The position numbers were made by a program, and so were the translations under genes. 64,000 bases of DNA, taken from contig NZ_LNRF01000003.1 in the NCBI RefSeq assembly GCF_001557875.1, positions 1 through 64,000 on the forward strand, in the 5' to 3' direction. Of this stretch, positions 1 to 9,300 are shown one piece after another. The stretch's first letter is position 1. Each line of letters begins with the position of its first letter. The notes below the pieces were generated by a model. That model did not search any database. It saw nothing but the letters and a program-made list of their open reading frames with translations, and was not told where the DNA came from. This DNA is from Vibrio splendidus. Lineage in GTDB: Bacteria > Pseudomonadota > Gammaproteobacteria > Enterobacterales > Vibrionaceae.

Positions 1-343
1 GTATCGCTCCTCTCGTTTTAGTCTTAAATGAAACCTCAACTTGCTTGGCTCTACGACTGATGCAGGTGTAATGCGGACAACTTAACGGTACATGGGCTAA
101 CCTAAATATCGAGTCGATAAATCCTTGAAGCGCTCTCAATGGCATAGAAAAAACTCGTTTCACCATGAGTGCTGTCGTGATAGCTAAATCACTGAACCGA
201 CGCGGCCTCCCGCGCTTATTCTGTTTACTTTGCGCCCACCCGCTTATTGCTTCTTCATCAATCCAAAAGGTCAGAGAGCCACGGTTAATGAGTGATTGGT
301 TGTATTGCTTCCAGTTGGTTGTTTTGTAACGAGGCTTAGGCAT
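1..343 (-). CDS. IS5-family transposase, N-terminal 114 codons (runs off the left edge)
   Basis: The start codon is the ATG at 343 on the minus strand and the protein begins MPKPRYKTTNWKQYN. It continues through a GRPRRFSDLAI segment typical of IS5-family (IS903 subgroup) transposases of Vibrio, then MPLRALQGFIDS and CPHYTCISRRAK. The catalytic DDE residues would lie beyond the window. No frameshift is seen in the visible part, so the transposase may be intact. Family assignment is from recalled protein similarity. Confidence 0.9.
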   Translation of the reverse strand, partial: MPKPRYKTTNWKQYNQSLINRGSLTFWIDEEAISGWAQSKQNKRGRPRRFSDLAITTALMVKRVFSMPLRALQGFIDSIFRLAHVPLSCPHYTCISRRAKQVEVSFKTKTRGAI

Positions 344-404
344 AGGGCTACGAGAGAGGGGGGAGGTAGCTGATCAGATCGTAGGTTCTTGATTTAGTTC
401 CATT

Positions 405-422
405 GAATTACGCAACAAAGCC
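405..422 (-). repeat. Terminal inverted repeat of the IS element
   Basis: On the minus strand 422 to 405 reads GGCTTTGTTGCGTAATTC. The junction falls directly after the tnaA codons for Ser-Ile-Ala-Asn. The IS sequence adds Gly-Phe-Val-Ala and a TAA stop in frame. The exact repeat length needs the partner end, which is not in the window. Confidence 0.75.
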
Positions 423-1049
423 GTTGGCGATAGACACTGGCTGTCCACCAGCAGAGTTACAAGTAATGGTGCTCACAATATAAGGAACATTGGCCGCGCC
501 CGCTTCTAATATAGCTTCTTCCAATTTGATGATATCGAAGTTGCCTTTGAAGTCGGCATTCACTGAGGTATCAAACGCTTCCTTGGTATAAACGTTTTTC
601 GCCACACAACAATTCACTTGTGTGTGACCTTGTGTTGTATCGAAGAAGTAGTTAGACAAGGCAACCATTTTGCTGCGATCGAGCCCTTTCTCCATTTCAC
701 GCTTCTTGATAAGAACAGGAATGTAGATCTGCTCTGCACCGCGTCCTTGGTGCGTTGGAATCGTCAACTCGTAACCGAATATATCCTTAACCGCATTCGA
801 CAATTCGTAGTAACTGCGGCTGCCACTATAAGCTTCATCCCCCATTAACATCGCAGCTTGCATCCGCTGCGTGATAGAGCCGGTTCCGCTGTCTGTCAGT
901 AAGTCGATAAATACATCATCACTGTCGAGCAAAAATGGGTTCATACCTGCTTCGACAATGGCTTGTTCACGATAGGCACGGGTTGTTCTTTTTACTGGCT
1001 CTACAACGCGAATACGAAACGGTTCTGGTAGATGTTTGAAGTTTTCCAT
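408..1049 (-). pseudogene. tnaA: Tryptophanase, truncated by the IS insertion
   Basis: The first about 209 residues are closely similar to E. coli Tna[16 protein letters not shown] at the start, then [30 protein letters not shown] and [14 protein letters not shown]. The enzyme is a PLP-dependent lyase that cleaves tryptophan to indole, pyruvate and ammonia. The normal protein is about 470 residues; here the frame ends at GFVA plus stop contributed by the IS. The PLP-binding lysine (about residue 270 in E. coli) is therefore lost. I chose the ATG at 1049 because an AAAGG sequence lies about 10 nt upstream and the protein then begins exactly like its homologs. A longer TTG start at 1064 is less likely. 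The 3' half, and any tnaB, may lie beyond the IS. Confidence 0.93.
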
Positions 1050-1353
1050 AATAATACCTTTCAATACATTCCGATCAGGTCGAAATCTATTTCTTTAGAT
1101 GTCACGAATCCTCACCATTAATTTAATAGATCCGTATAAAGACACACGGAAAATTAACAGTGAAAATAAACAAGTTAAATAATGACTTATTAATCAAACC
1201 TAAACAGAGGCTAAGATAATTATCGGGAACGACAAAACAACGAATACCCTGCACAGAATAATAAGTGCGAAATTCATGCGTTCAAAGGTTATCAAAGCTG
1301 CTGATAGGCAAACAAAGCGCGCTGCTTTGCTGGCGCGTGACGCCTAGAGGGTA
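1050..1353 (-). promoter_or_regulatory. tnaC-tnaA spacer leader region
   Basis: This is the non-coding stretch of about 300 bases between the candidate tnaC leader and tnaA. In E. coli the equivalent spacer holds a Rho-utilisation site and pause sites controlled by ribosomes stalled on TnaC. I see no strong intrinsic terminator in it, which is compatible with Rho control. The functional reading is inferred from position only. Confidence 0.4.
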
Positions 1354-1446
1354 CTACTCTGAAGAAAGGTGGAACGAGAGCTGATGATCTAAAGTATACC
1401 AAGCTAACAAGGTTAGCCATGTTGTTGATTGCCATTTCAGATACAT
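1354..1446 (-). CDS. tnaC: Candidate TnaC-type tryptophan-sensing leader peptide (30 aa)
   Basis: This is a 30-codon minus-strand frame ending about 305 bases before tnaA. It contains three tryptophans and the segment LLAWYTLDHQLS. E. coli TnaC carries the stalling motif Trp12-Phe-Asn-Ile-Asp16. Here Trp16-Tyr-Thr-Leu-Asp20 keeps the same Trp-x3-Asp spacing with conservative changes. The essential proline that in E. coli lies eight residues after the Asp is not present, and the Shine-Dalgarno is weak (AGGG about 13 nt upstream). It is therefore a candidate supported by position, length, tryptophan content and motif spacing, not a certain call. Confidence 0.5.
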   Translation of the reverse strand: MYLKWQSTTWLTLLAWYTLDHQLSFHLSSE

Positions 1447-1797
1447 GTTCACAATATATCCCTACGTTGAAATCAAGATGATCCGAAATTTAAATATAGT
1501 GCAATAGTTTTATAAATAAAGCTTAGGTAAGTATAAATGTGATCAATATTTAGAATGGCAATTAATTGCGACAGCGTGTTATATAAACTGTGAATGCCAT
1601 CCGTTTATATACTATTAAACTAGTTCGAAGGGATAATTAATAATAGTGGCTACCTTTTAAATTCAATGCTTATCGAATAAAGAACGAAGATAGCGACTTT
1701 CGAAAAAGCCAAGATCTAAAATCCTCCGTTCTAGAAAATCCAAGTTCTGATGAGACTCCCCCCTCATCAGAACCTGTCGCGGAGATGTGGTCGTAGA
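1447..1797. other. Intergenic region upstream of tnaC
   Basis: About 350 AT-rich bases lie between the tnaC candidate and the end of the GTPase operon. Around 1535-1556 the plus strand reads AAATGTGATCAATATTTAG. Its left half matches the CRP consensus well and its right half matches poorly. A CRP site would fit the known catabolite control of tna operons but is only suggested. The hairpin at 1744-1773 is listed separately. No gene is seen. Confidence 0.35.
1744..1773 (-). terminator. Hairpin downstream of the GTPase operon, possible terminator
   Basis: GTTCTGATGAG and CTCATCAGAAC form a perfect 11-bp stem around an 8-base C-rich loop. It lies 25 bases past the stop of the 558-residue GTPase gene. 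The downstream minus-strand sequence is only moderately T-rich, so it may be a weak terminator or an mRNA-stabilising structure. Confidence 0.5.
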
Positions 1798-3474
1798 TTA
1801 CTTTTTCTTCACTACTTGTTTGATCGCCATCTCAGCCAGTTTTGGTGTCGCTGCTTTCAATGCACTTGGTGCAACCTTCTTACCCGCCTTAACAGCTTTA
1901 TTTAGTTGGCTTTTAACTGACGTCCCTCTTTTCATTGCTTCTAAACGTTGGCGGTTTCTCTGAACGTTATTTGCATCAGCGATACGCTCGATCAAAGTCT
2001 GCCTTAAAGTATCTAAACCAAACTGCGCTTTTTCTGGTGCAATCGCCAGCGGCAAAGCAATGTCCGGCTGTAACAGTGTTTGATTGTATTCGAGTGCTTG
2101 AGCAATGATCTTCGCTTTGGCCGATGTTGGGTTATCTAAGTCATAAGGCGGTTGCCAATCGTCTACAGGCTTTAATCGGTCTACCTGATTAACAACCGAG
2201 ACAACTATCGGCTTCTTGCGTGAGATGTTCTTAGAATCATCATAGAAAGCATCAAATCTATCTTTCAACTGCTTATCCAAATCACGTGCAGACTGATTGG
2301 CCTTAAGTACCCATAACACGACATCGGCTTGGGTCATCTCTTTCAGCATTAAGGCTTCGGTTTTAGGATTGCCATCAAGCCCTTGAAGATCAACCACGCG
2401 AACATCATTATCGTCGACAAACGCGTTGTACACCATTGAAGTGTCGGTTGATGGCAGTACATCCACTTCTGCAACCAACTCTTGCTTAAGCGCGTTGATA
2501 AGTGAAGATTTACCAGAACTGGTTTGCCCCACCAGCACAATTCGCACAGGTTCTAACTCTGGAGCAAAGCGTTGTTCGTCGAGTTCAGAAACATCAGACG
2601 CTTTCAGTGCTTCATCTTCAATGCTGAAACGTCCGCTATAGAGGTCAATCGCCACCGCCGCGACTTCATCTAACAAGGCTTGTTTGGCGGCATATTGCAT
2701 GTCATCAACCACACCTCTTGTCATCGAAGCCGTCGCTTGTTCTCGACCCAAATCGGAAATCACTTTAAGCGGGTTCAAATAGAGGTTTTTGAGGTGATTA
2801 CCCCAGATGGCAGCCTTAACGATCTTTTGCCCTAGCTCGCCATATTTGTCATAGGCTTCATAGCCCGCTTTGATGTAAGAAACCTTGAGATACTCAATGC
2901 CGGGTATATGCTCTCGTACTACCAATTTGTAACGTCGGCTGACCTCTTCGAACAGCTTTAGCCCTTCAGGAATCGAAAAATCGAGTGATTTCTTATCAAA
3001 CTTTTTCGCAACAAATTCAAGTACCTCTAAACCGGTTTGGTCTAAGTTGCCCCACTCTATGTCGACCATTAATTGTTGGCGTACATGGTGTTTTGAATCA
3101 TTCCAGATCGACAGTTCTTTCTGAGACCAATCAGTCGAAGCCTTAACCAATGCATCGTTGATATCAGCTTTGTTATGTTGTGATTCAGACTCAGAAGCAT
3201 CCTCGCCAAGGTCGTCACTCTCTTTATTTGAGAATGGCTCCGTACTTGAAGATCGGCGTGAAGAACGGCTAGAAATAAACAGAGGAATGGTGAACACCAA
3301 GGTACTCACGGCAATGGCAATCGACATTTCGAGTAGGTAACCGTATTTGACCGCCAAGAAGACACCAAAAACCATCATGATAATGCTTGGGAAAATGGCC
3401 GAAATCAGGGCAATGCCCCAGCGGCCGCTCGATAGCACCGCCAGTAATCGAAATAGGTTTCTAATTTTCTTCAT
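1798..3474 (-). CDS. Membrane-anchored GTPase-domain protein (558 aa)
   Basis: Two hydrophobic segments (about residues 20-42 and 48-68) are followed by a Ser/Glu/Asp-rich linker and a long helical stretch. A P-loop GTPase domain begins near residue 310. Visible G motifs are G1 GQTSSGKSS (316-324), G3 DLQG (362-365) and G4 NQVD (429-432). The C-terminus is Lys-rich. It resembles the Era/dynamin-like YcjX/YeeP group of membrane-associated GTPases. Its start overlaps the end of the upstream GTPase gene by 14 nt, which implies translational coupling and perhaps a two-GTPase complex. The physiological role is unknown; membrane stress, surface remodelling or defence are possibilities without direct evidence. 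Confidence 0.75.
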   Translation of the reverse strand: MKKIRNLFRLLAVLSSGRWGIALISAIFPSIIMMVFGVFLAVKYGYLLEMSIAIAVSTLVFTIPLFISSRSSRRSSSTEPFSNKESDDLGEDASESESQHNKADINDALVKASTDWSQKELSIWNDSKHHVRQQLMVDIEWGNLDQTGLEVLEFVAKKFDKKSLDFSIPEGLKLFEEVSRRYKLVVREHIPGIEYLKVSYIKAGYEAYDKYGELGQKIVKAAIWGNHLKNLYLNPLKVISDLGREQATASMTRGVVDDMQYAAKQALLDEVAAVAIDLYSGRFSIEDEALKASDVSELDEQRFAPELEPVRIVLVGQTSSGKSSLINALKQELVAEVDVLPSTDTSMVYNAFVDDNDVRVVDLQGLDGNPKTEALMLKEMTQADVVLWVLKANQSARDLDKQLKDRFDAFYDDSKNISRKKPIVVSVVNQVDRLKPVDDWQPPYDLDNPTSAKAKIIAQALEYNQTLLQPDIALPLAIAPEKAQFGLDTLRQTLIERIADANNVQRNRQRLEAMKRGTSVKSQLNKAVKAGKKVAPSALKAATPKLAEMAIKQVVKKK

Positions 3475-4576
3475 AACCCGACGCCGCCTTTCCTTTTTTC
3501 AGGGATTCTTTGTAGATCTTCTGCATCTCTTGTTCAGACACTTCTTCACCTTTGTTCTTATGATAGAAGTAAAAACAAGCCGCGCGACCTAAACCATAAG
3601 AGGTGCCGAAACTCATTGCCGCTGCAGCCACCGCACCTACCGTTTGACCATAAACTGGAATCAGCTTTATCAACTGTCGAGTGCCCAGCTTCATTCCGTA
3701 TTGCAAAGCAAAGCTGCTTCCCAGAGTGCCTATTAACTCACTGAAGACTCTCTTATTCCATTCGACCCCATACTGGTTCGCCAAGCTATGAAGCATTTTG
3801 GCTTGAATCGCAGGTACCGATACCAAGCCAACGCCCGGAATTAGGTCACTCGCTGCTGCACTTCCTGCATACCAAAGCACTTCATTTTCTACTTGGTCAA
3901 AGTTGGCTTCTTCTTGGGTGGAATGCTCTTTGTCTTGCACCATCATTCCTATCACCGGAAGAATACTGGTCAGCTTTTCTAACAAGATGTCATAGTTGTA
4001 AACCGCTTCGCTGTTAGACATAGCGTTGTCATCCGTTTCGAAATCGACCGCTACCGATTCAAACTCTTTACCCCAAGCCTTCACTACTTGATTGGTGTTG
4101 AACTGAATTTGCCTTGCTCGATCTGTTTCACTGGAAGACAACACCGCCGTATGAACCAGCAGCAAATGTTTAATTTTCTTCTGTTTCTTAATCTGTTTTA
4201 GCGCCGTAAGCACAGCGGATTGTTCAGGTTCGTCGGCTTTCATCACAACGACTAACGCATTACCTGCCTGACCAATCTCTTCCAGATCCTCTTTCGCATC
4301 GTAATTCGCTTCACTTAAACCTCTAGTATCGAGAAACCGAATCACGGGTTTGTCTTGCGGAAACTCATACGACATCGCCGTCATGGTACAGGGAGCAAAA
4401 CCATTGCCTACTTTTACAGAAGAGTCGCCAGTAACCGCTTGAATAAACGATGACTTGCCCGCCCCCGTTTTGCCCAACAGCCACAACGTAGGAAGATGCT
4501 TGCGCTGATATTCATGGGCCAGAGTCAAGTCTGGGTTCTTGCTCGGATTAATGAAGTCTTTTATTTGATCAAACAT
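3461..4576 (-). CDS. YfjP/YeeP-like GTPase with DUF697-like C-terminal domain (371 aa)
   Basis: From the ATG at 4576 the protein begins MFDQIKDFINPS. A P-loop domain follows with G1 GKTGAGKSS (35-43) and G3 DTRG (83-86). The G4 position reads LLVHTAVLSS rather than NKxD, so guanine specificity may be relaxed or the strand degenerate. The C-terminal third (about 225-345) has the hydrophobic, glycine-rich pattern of DUF697 domains (ASDLIPGVGLVSVPAIQ, IPVYGQTVGAVAAAAMSFG) and is likely membrane-associated. It is the first gene of a two-gene operon with the 558-residue GTPase. A TTG at 4627 would add 17 residues but has no better ribosome site. Function unknown. Confidence 0.75.
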   Translation of the reverse strand: MFDQIKDFINPSKNPDLTLAHEYQRKHLPTLWLLGKTGAGKSSFIQAVTGDSSVKVGNGFAPCTMTAMSYEFPQDKPVIRFLDTRGLSEANYDAKEDLEEIGQAGNALVVVMKADEPEQSAVLTALKQIKKQKKIKHLLLVHTAVLSSSETDRARQIQFNTNQVVKAWGKEFESVAVDFETDDNAMSNSEAVYNYDILLEKLTSILPVIGMMVQDKEHSTQEEANFDQVENEVLWYAGSAAASDLIPGVGLVSVPAIQAKMLHSLANQYGVEWNKRVFSELIGTLGSSFALQYGMKLGTRQLIKLIPVYGQTVGAVAAAAMSFGTSYGLGRAACFYFYHKNKGEEVSEQEMQKIYKESLKKGKAASGYEEN

Positions 4577-4817
4577 GTTTAGAGTAACGCTCACTTGATG
4601 TTGAGATTCGAGTTGATGACAAAGCAATACTGACTTATATAATCACAAATCCTATTAAACTTATGTTTGTTCAGTCGCACAGGTTTACAATGCCCAAACG
4701 CTTGTTTTTATTTGCGCGCTCATTTTTTATAGGCGTTTTTTTTATACGTGCGGGTACCATCGTATTGATTCGCATACCTAACGAACATCAACAAACACAG
4801 AGAGCTCAAAGAGAAGT

Positions 4818-5327
4818 ATGGAACAAATTTATTTAGCTGGCGGTTGCTTGTGGGGTGTACAAGAATTTATTAAGTACGTTCCTGGTGTTATCAGCACAGA
4901 AGCAGGCCGTGCAAATGGAAGCGCTCAGCCAACAGAGAACAAGACGGTACAAAGCGACGGCACACAAAGCGATTACAATGGCTACGCAGAGTGTGTACAA
5001 ATTGAATTTGATCCAAGCATCACGTCAGTAACGATTTTGATGGAACACTTGTTTGAGATTATCGACCCTTACAGCTTGAATAAACAAGGTGTCGATGTCG
5101 GAGAGAAATACCGCACAGGCGTATACAGCACTAATGCAGAACACTTAATCGAAGCTAAGCATTATATCGCTTCACGAGATGACGCAGACCGTATCGCTGT
5201 GGAGGTATTGCCATTGACCAATTATGTTGCCAGCGACGACATCCACCAGCATCATTTAAGTCACTTCCCTGAAGACCATCATTTATGCCACATCCCTTGG
5301 GATCTGCTGCATAAGTACAAACCTTAG
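4818..5327 (+). CDS. MsrA-like peptide methionine sulfoxide reductase (169 aa)
   Basis: It belongs to the MsrA fold, which reduces methionine-S-sulfoxide in proteins with a catalytic cysteine. The motif is GCLWGVQEF at residues 9-17 (usual form GCFWG), so Cys10 is the candidate nucleophile. YNGYAECVQIEFDP and an LFEIIDPYSLNKQGVDVGEKYRTGVY stretch (about residues 75-100) match the family core. At 169 residues it lacks the N-terminal extension of E. coli MsrA (212 aa). Extra cysteines at about 59 and near the C-terminus (LCHIPWD) could resolve the sulfenic acid. It is divergent from the GTPase operon. The Phe-to-Leu change suggests a paralogous MsrA-like protein rather than the main housekeeping enzyme. 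Confidence 0.85.
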   Translation: MEQIYLAGGCLWGVQEFIKYVPGVISTEAGRANGSAQPTENKTVQSDGTQSDYNGYAECVQIEFDPSITSVTILMEHLFEIIDPYSLNKQGVDVGEKYRTGVYSTNAEHLIEAKHYIASRDDADRIAVEVLPLTNYVASDDIHQHHLSHFPEDHHLCHIPWDLLHKYKP

Positions 5328-5509
5328 GCTCAAGTACTTATCGATGGCTCGATTTCACCATCAAATCGAAAATGAAATAAAGTTCCCCAATACGACACAC
5401 CAATAGTGAAAACTTGAAAACCAGTAATAAGTACTGACAGCCGTTCGGGAAAATGGAATGCTTTTAACACACCGATTACATTTTCCCCGTCCATTAAAAA
5501 GGTGTCATT

Positions 5510-6118
5510 ATGAAGAAATACGTTCCAATCTTAATTGCTCTTAGTACGGTATCTTCTATGAGCTATGCGGCCACCAGCGAAGATGCTGTTGACTACTTAC
5601 AAATGCGTAAAGGCGTGGCTTACCAAGTAAACCACTCAAAACCCTTTACTGGTCAATTTGAAGAGAAGTTCGATAATGGCCAAATCGCGACCCAGGCTCA
5701 GTTTGCCGATGGTCTAGAACTTGGCTTAGAAACCAACTGGTATCCAAATGGTCAAGTCGCTTCTAAAGTGAACTACGTCAAAGGTGAACTGCAAGGCAAA
5801 GCCGAAACCTGGTACCCCAATGGGCAGAAAAAAGCAGAGCTCAATTATAAAGACAATGAGCTGTCGGGTGTTGCTTCTCGATGGTATCCAAATGGCGAAC
5901 AAAGCCTAACGGCAGAATACAGTGACGGACAAAAAGATGGGCTGGTAACGGATTACTATCCAAATGGCAACAAAGCTAGCCAAGCGAAATTTGACGAAGG
6001 CGAAGTGGCAAACGGGAAACTCACTCGCTGGAACACTAACGGTGACAAGGTTGAAGAACTGACCTTCAAAGACCACAAAGTCATATCTAAACAAGTGTGG
6101 ATGCCTACCCAAAGCTAG
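5510..6118 (+). CDS. Secreted MORN/YwqK-type repeat protein (202 aa)
   Basis: A signal peptide (MKKYVPILIALSTVSSMSYA, cut before ATS) precedes five repeats built on WYPNG/YYPNG/WNTNG cores spaced about 23 residues apart (roughly residues 75-180). These match the MORN-like variant Pfam repeat found in the YwqK antitoxin family. An AAAAAGGTG sequence precedes the ATG. The protein probably acts in the periplasm or is lipid-independent and exported. No toxin partner is adjacent, so an antitoxin role is not supported here. Function unknown. Confidence 0.75.
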   Translation: MKKYVPILIALSTVSSMSYAATSEDAVDYLQMRKGVAYQVNHSKPFTGQFEEKFDNGQIATQAQFADGLELGLETNWYPNGQVASKVNYVKGELQGKAETWYPNGQKKAELNYKDNELSGVASRWYPNGEQSLTAEYSDGQKDGLVTDYYPNGNKASQAKFDEGEVANGKLTRWNTNGDKVEELTFKDHKVISKQVWMPTQS

Positions 6119-6297
6119 CTTTATGTAAGACAACTTACAGAACTTCAACCTATATTATGAATCTCATAAAATTCATCTTATTTATCTAACAACAATGAAA
6201 CGAACATTCATGTAACTGTGCATGAATAGGTGTTGAAGAAGAGTTTCTGAGCCACAACTCTTTGAAATAAATTGTTTTCGATTTATACCGTAACAAA

Positions 6298-6324
6298 AAA
6301 GAGGCCAGCATTACTGGCCTCTTT
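6298..6324 (-). terminator. Rho-independent terminator of the giant adhesin gene
   Basis: AAAGAGGCCAG and CTGGCCTCTTT form an 11-bp stem around the loop CATTA. On the minus strand it is followed by a run of T (CTCTTTTTTG), 23 bases past the adhesin stop codon. The plus strand tail is weaker but could also end transcription of the upstream plus-strand gene. Confidence 0.9.
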
Positions 6325-6346
6325 CATTATGGTTTAATGTTTAGCT

Positions 6347-9300
6347 TTAACCGTGAGTTATCACATTCTGCTGCACGAGTGCATCCAGGATATCTGACGG
6401 CATGGTGCCGCTTAACGTCAACTGAGGCGCGAGGTCTTCAACCACAATTACTTGCTCTGTGGTTCCTAAGCCATCTGGGTTGATCGTAAGCTCAATATCA
6501 TCCCCGTCCACTTTCGCGTCTATCTGCTGCAGCAACGCTGTCATGTCTGGTGAAGTATTCTTCAACTCTGGCAACACTTCTCTTAGGTCGATCTGGTCTC
6601 CTTCAGACAGGCTGAAATCAGTGATGGTGTCTTCAACGCCATCTTCGATATTAAGCCATACAAACGAATCCATACCATCGCCACCAGTCAGAATGTCTGA
6701 GCCTCCACCACCAATCAGGGTGTCGTTCCCATCGCCACCAACAAGCGTATCATCTCCGGCTCCGCCCTCAAGACGATCATTGCCAGATCCGCCAGTAAGA
6801 TTGGTATCAAAACTACTCGCTAAAAGTTGCACATCCTCTGTTTCAGAAGACAGATCGAGGTCTAATGGGTTCGCCACAATATTGAGATTTAGATCGATGT
6901 TTTGAGATATCGCAATATCGTTATTGTCCGTCTCTTCAGATACCGCCTCCACTTTCAACGTATAGTTACCCGGAGTTAACGGCTTACCAACTGATGGCTG
7001 CTCGACGAGTCTGAGACTATCAATCGCATCAGCCGTCGCTATCCAAGTGTCACCCACCAGCGAAACCGTCCCCACATCACTGGTTACGTCAACACCTTCC
7101 GGAACATCACTGATCTTCAGCGTCAACTCTTCAGTAATATCCGTCAATGCAGCGACAATTCCGACTAAAGCTATCCCACTATTAGCAACCACAGATGAGC
7201 TAGTCGTAATGTTTCTCACGTAGTTGAATGCCGGGTCAATAGACAAGGTTGGCGCATTCGCCACTGGTGTCACCGCGATGTTATAAACCACTGGCGCAGT
7301 TTCAATCGCGATACCAGAAGGGTTACCGCTGTCTTTGGCGATGACTTCCAATCCAATGCTATTGGTTGGAGATAAACTCGCATCGAGGTAAACACCACTT
7401 GGACTGATTGGCGTATCAATCAGAGCATTCAAATCGCTCAGAGTACCGACTAAGATGACCGAACCGGTATTGTTGCCGTTAACCATCACCGTCGTCCCTG
7501 TTGGGAGTGCTACATTCAATGTGCCGTAATCCACTGTCAGCGTGACTGTCATTAAGTCATTAGCATAGGAATCAACATAATCAGGGTCAGTAACATTAAT
7601 GCCACTCAACAACTGACCGGCGTCTTCGTCAATCAAGTCAGTGACGTTGTCACCATTAACGATAGGCGTATCGTTAACGCCTTGTACCACAACACTGATT
7701 TCTGCGGTATCCGTTAGGAAGTCATCAATCCCGTTGGTTGTGCCATTGTCTTCCACTGTGTAAGTGAATTTAACGTCGCCATTGTAATCATCGGCCGCTG
7801 TGAATACCCAATATGGGCCGTTGATCGAGTTGTCATCCGCACCACCGACATTTTCGAACTTCTGAATCTGTCCCTGACCTTGGTCGATAACGACTCCAGT
7901 CACGGTAATGGCATCGCCTTCAGGATCAGTCGTCGCTGCAATCAGGTCTTCAGCTTTGATGATCAATTGGCCTTCTTCAAGCATGGTACCCAAGTCAACA
8001 TTGGTTGCCACTGGCTGATCATTCACTTCTGTCACCACAACACTGATCTCGGCAGTATCCGTTAAGAAGTCATCAGCACCGTTAGTCGTGCCATTGTCTT
8101 CTACGGTATAAGTGAACTTAACGTCCCCGTTATAATCATCTGCAGCCGTAAATACCCAATATGGGCCATTGATCGAGTTGTCGTCCGCACCACCGACATT
8201 TTCGAACTTCTGAAGCTGCCCCTGACCTTGGTCGATAACGACTCCAGTCACGGTGATGGCATCGCCCTCAGGATCGGTCGTCGCTGCAATCAGGTCTTCA
8301 GCTTTGATGATCAACTGACCTTCTTCAAGCATGGTACCCAAGTCAACATTGGTTGCTACCGGTTGGTCATTGACTTCTGTTACTACAAGGCTGATTTCCG
8401 CATTGTCTGTTAGGAAGTCATCCATGCCGTTGGTGGTACCATCATCGATGATGCTATAATCGAATTTAACGTCACCGTTGAAATCATCAGCAGCCGTAAA
8501 TATCCAGAATGGGCCCGTAATCGCAGCATTGTCAGCACCACCAGCGTTTTCAAAGCGCTGTAATTGACCTTGGCCTTGAGTAAGGGTCACACCCGTTACG
8601 GTGAGGTTATGATTTTCAAGGTCAGAGCTTGCTGTAATTAAGTCACCTTCAACGATAACAAGCTGGCCTTCCTCGGCAATCGAGCCTAGATCAACGTTGT
8701 TTGCCACCGGAGCATCATTCACTTCCGTCACCTTAATGGTGAAGGTAGTTTGATTGGTTTGAGCGGTATTCGGATCACCCGCGTCAATCAGACCGTTATT
8801 ACCACCATCATCGAGCGCTGCATTAATCGTGACTAATCCACCCTGATTGAGGTAGTTTTGGTCTGGGTCTGGCTTGAAGGTCACCGCTCCATTGGTCAAA
8901 GCCGTATTGATGTCGGCCTCTTTACCCGTAATCACCAGCGAGCCATTAGGTTGCAATACAAACGTCACATCTGGAGAGCTTGTAAACTCAAATACGCCCT
9001 GTGCTCCCGGTAATGTTTGGTCAATTGCCAACGTCAGTACATACGGTGCATCCGGGTTATCAAAATTAGCGTCTACATCGTAGATGCTGAAGTTGTCAAT
9101 CGCCACACCACTTGAGTCTTCTTGCGTTTCAATGTTGGTAACATTCACAAACGTTGGTTGATCGTTAATAGGATCAATCACTAAATCAACATCGAAGCTC
9201 GTTGGAGTACCCAAGTATTCCGTGTTATCAGCGTCCGTATCAACAGAGCGAACGGTAATCTGCAGTGGGCCATTGATGCCCAGCACATTACCTGTGTCAC

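Larger units (their letters stand above)
1..422 (-). mobile_element. IS5-family insertion sequence, partial (transposase-start end)
   Basis: The element enters from the left window edge and ends at about 422. There the minus strand reads GGCTTTGTTGCGTAATTC, which resembles the terminal inverted repeat of IS903-type IS5-family elements (they begin GGCTTTGTTG). The partial transposase lies inside it and reads away from this end. The tnaA reading frame is intact up to the junction and then runs into the IS end, so the insertion interrupts tnaA. The target duplication cannot be checked because the other end is outside the window. Confidence 0.88.

Noticed and set aside
1203..1275. Alternative short leader frame before tnaA (MNFALIILCRVF...)
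   Set aside because: It contains no tryptophan and no Trp-x3-Asp motif, unlike the frame at 1354-1446.
5510..6118. Toxin-antitoxin pair with the YwqK-type protein
   Set aside because: It has a signal peptide and no adjacent toxin-like gene. The family name alone is not evidence.
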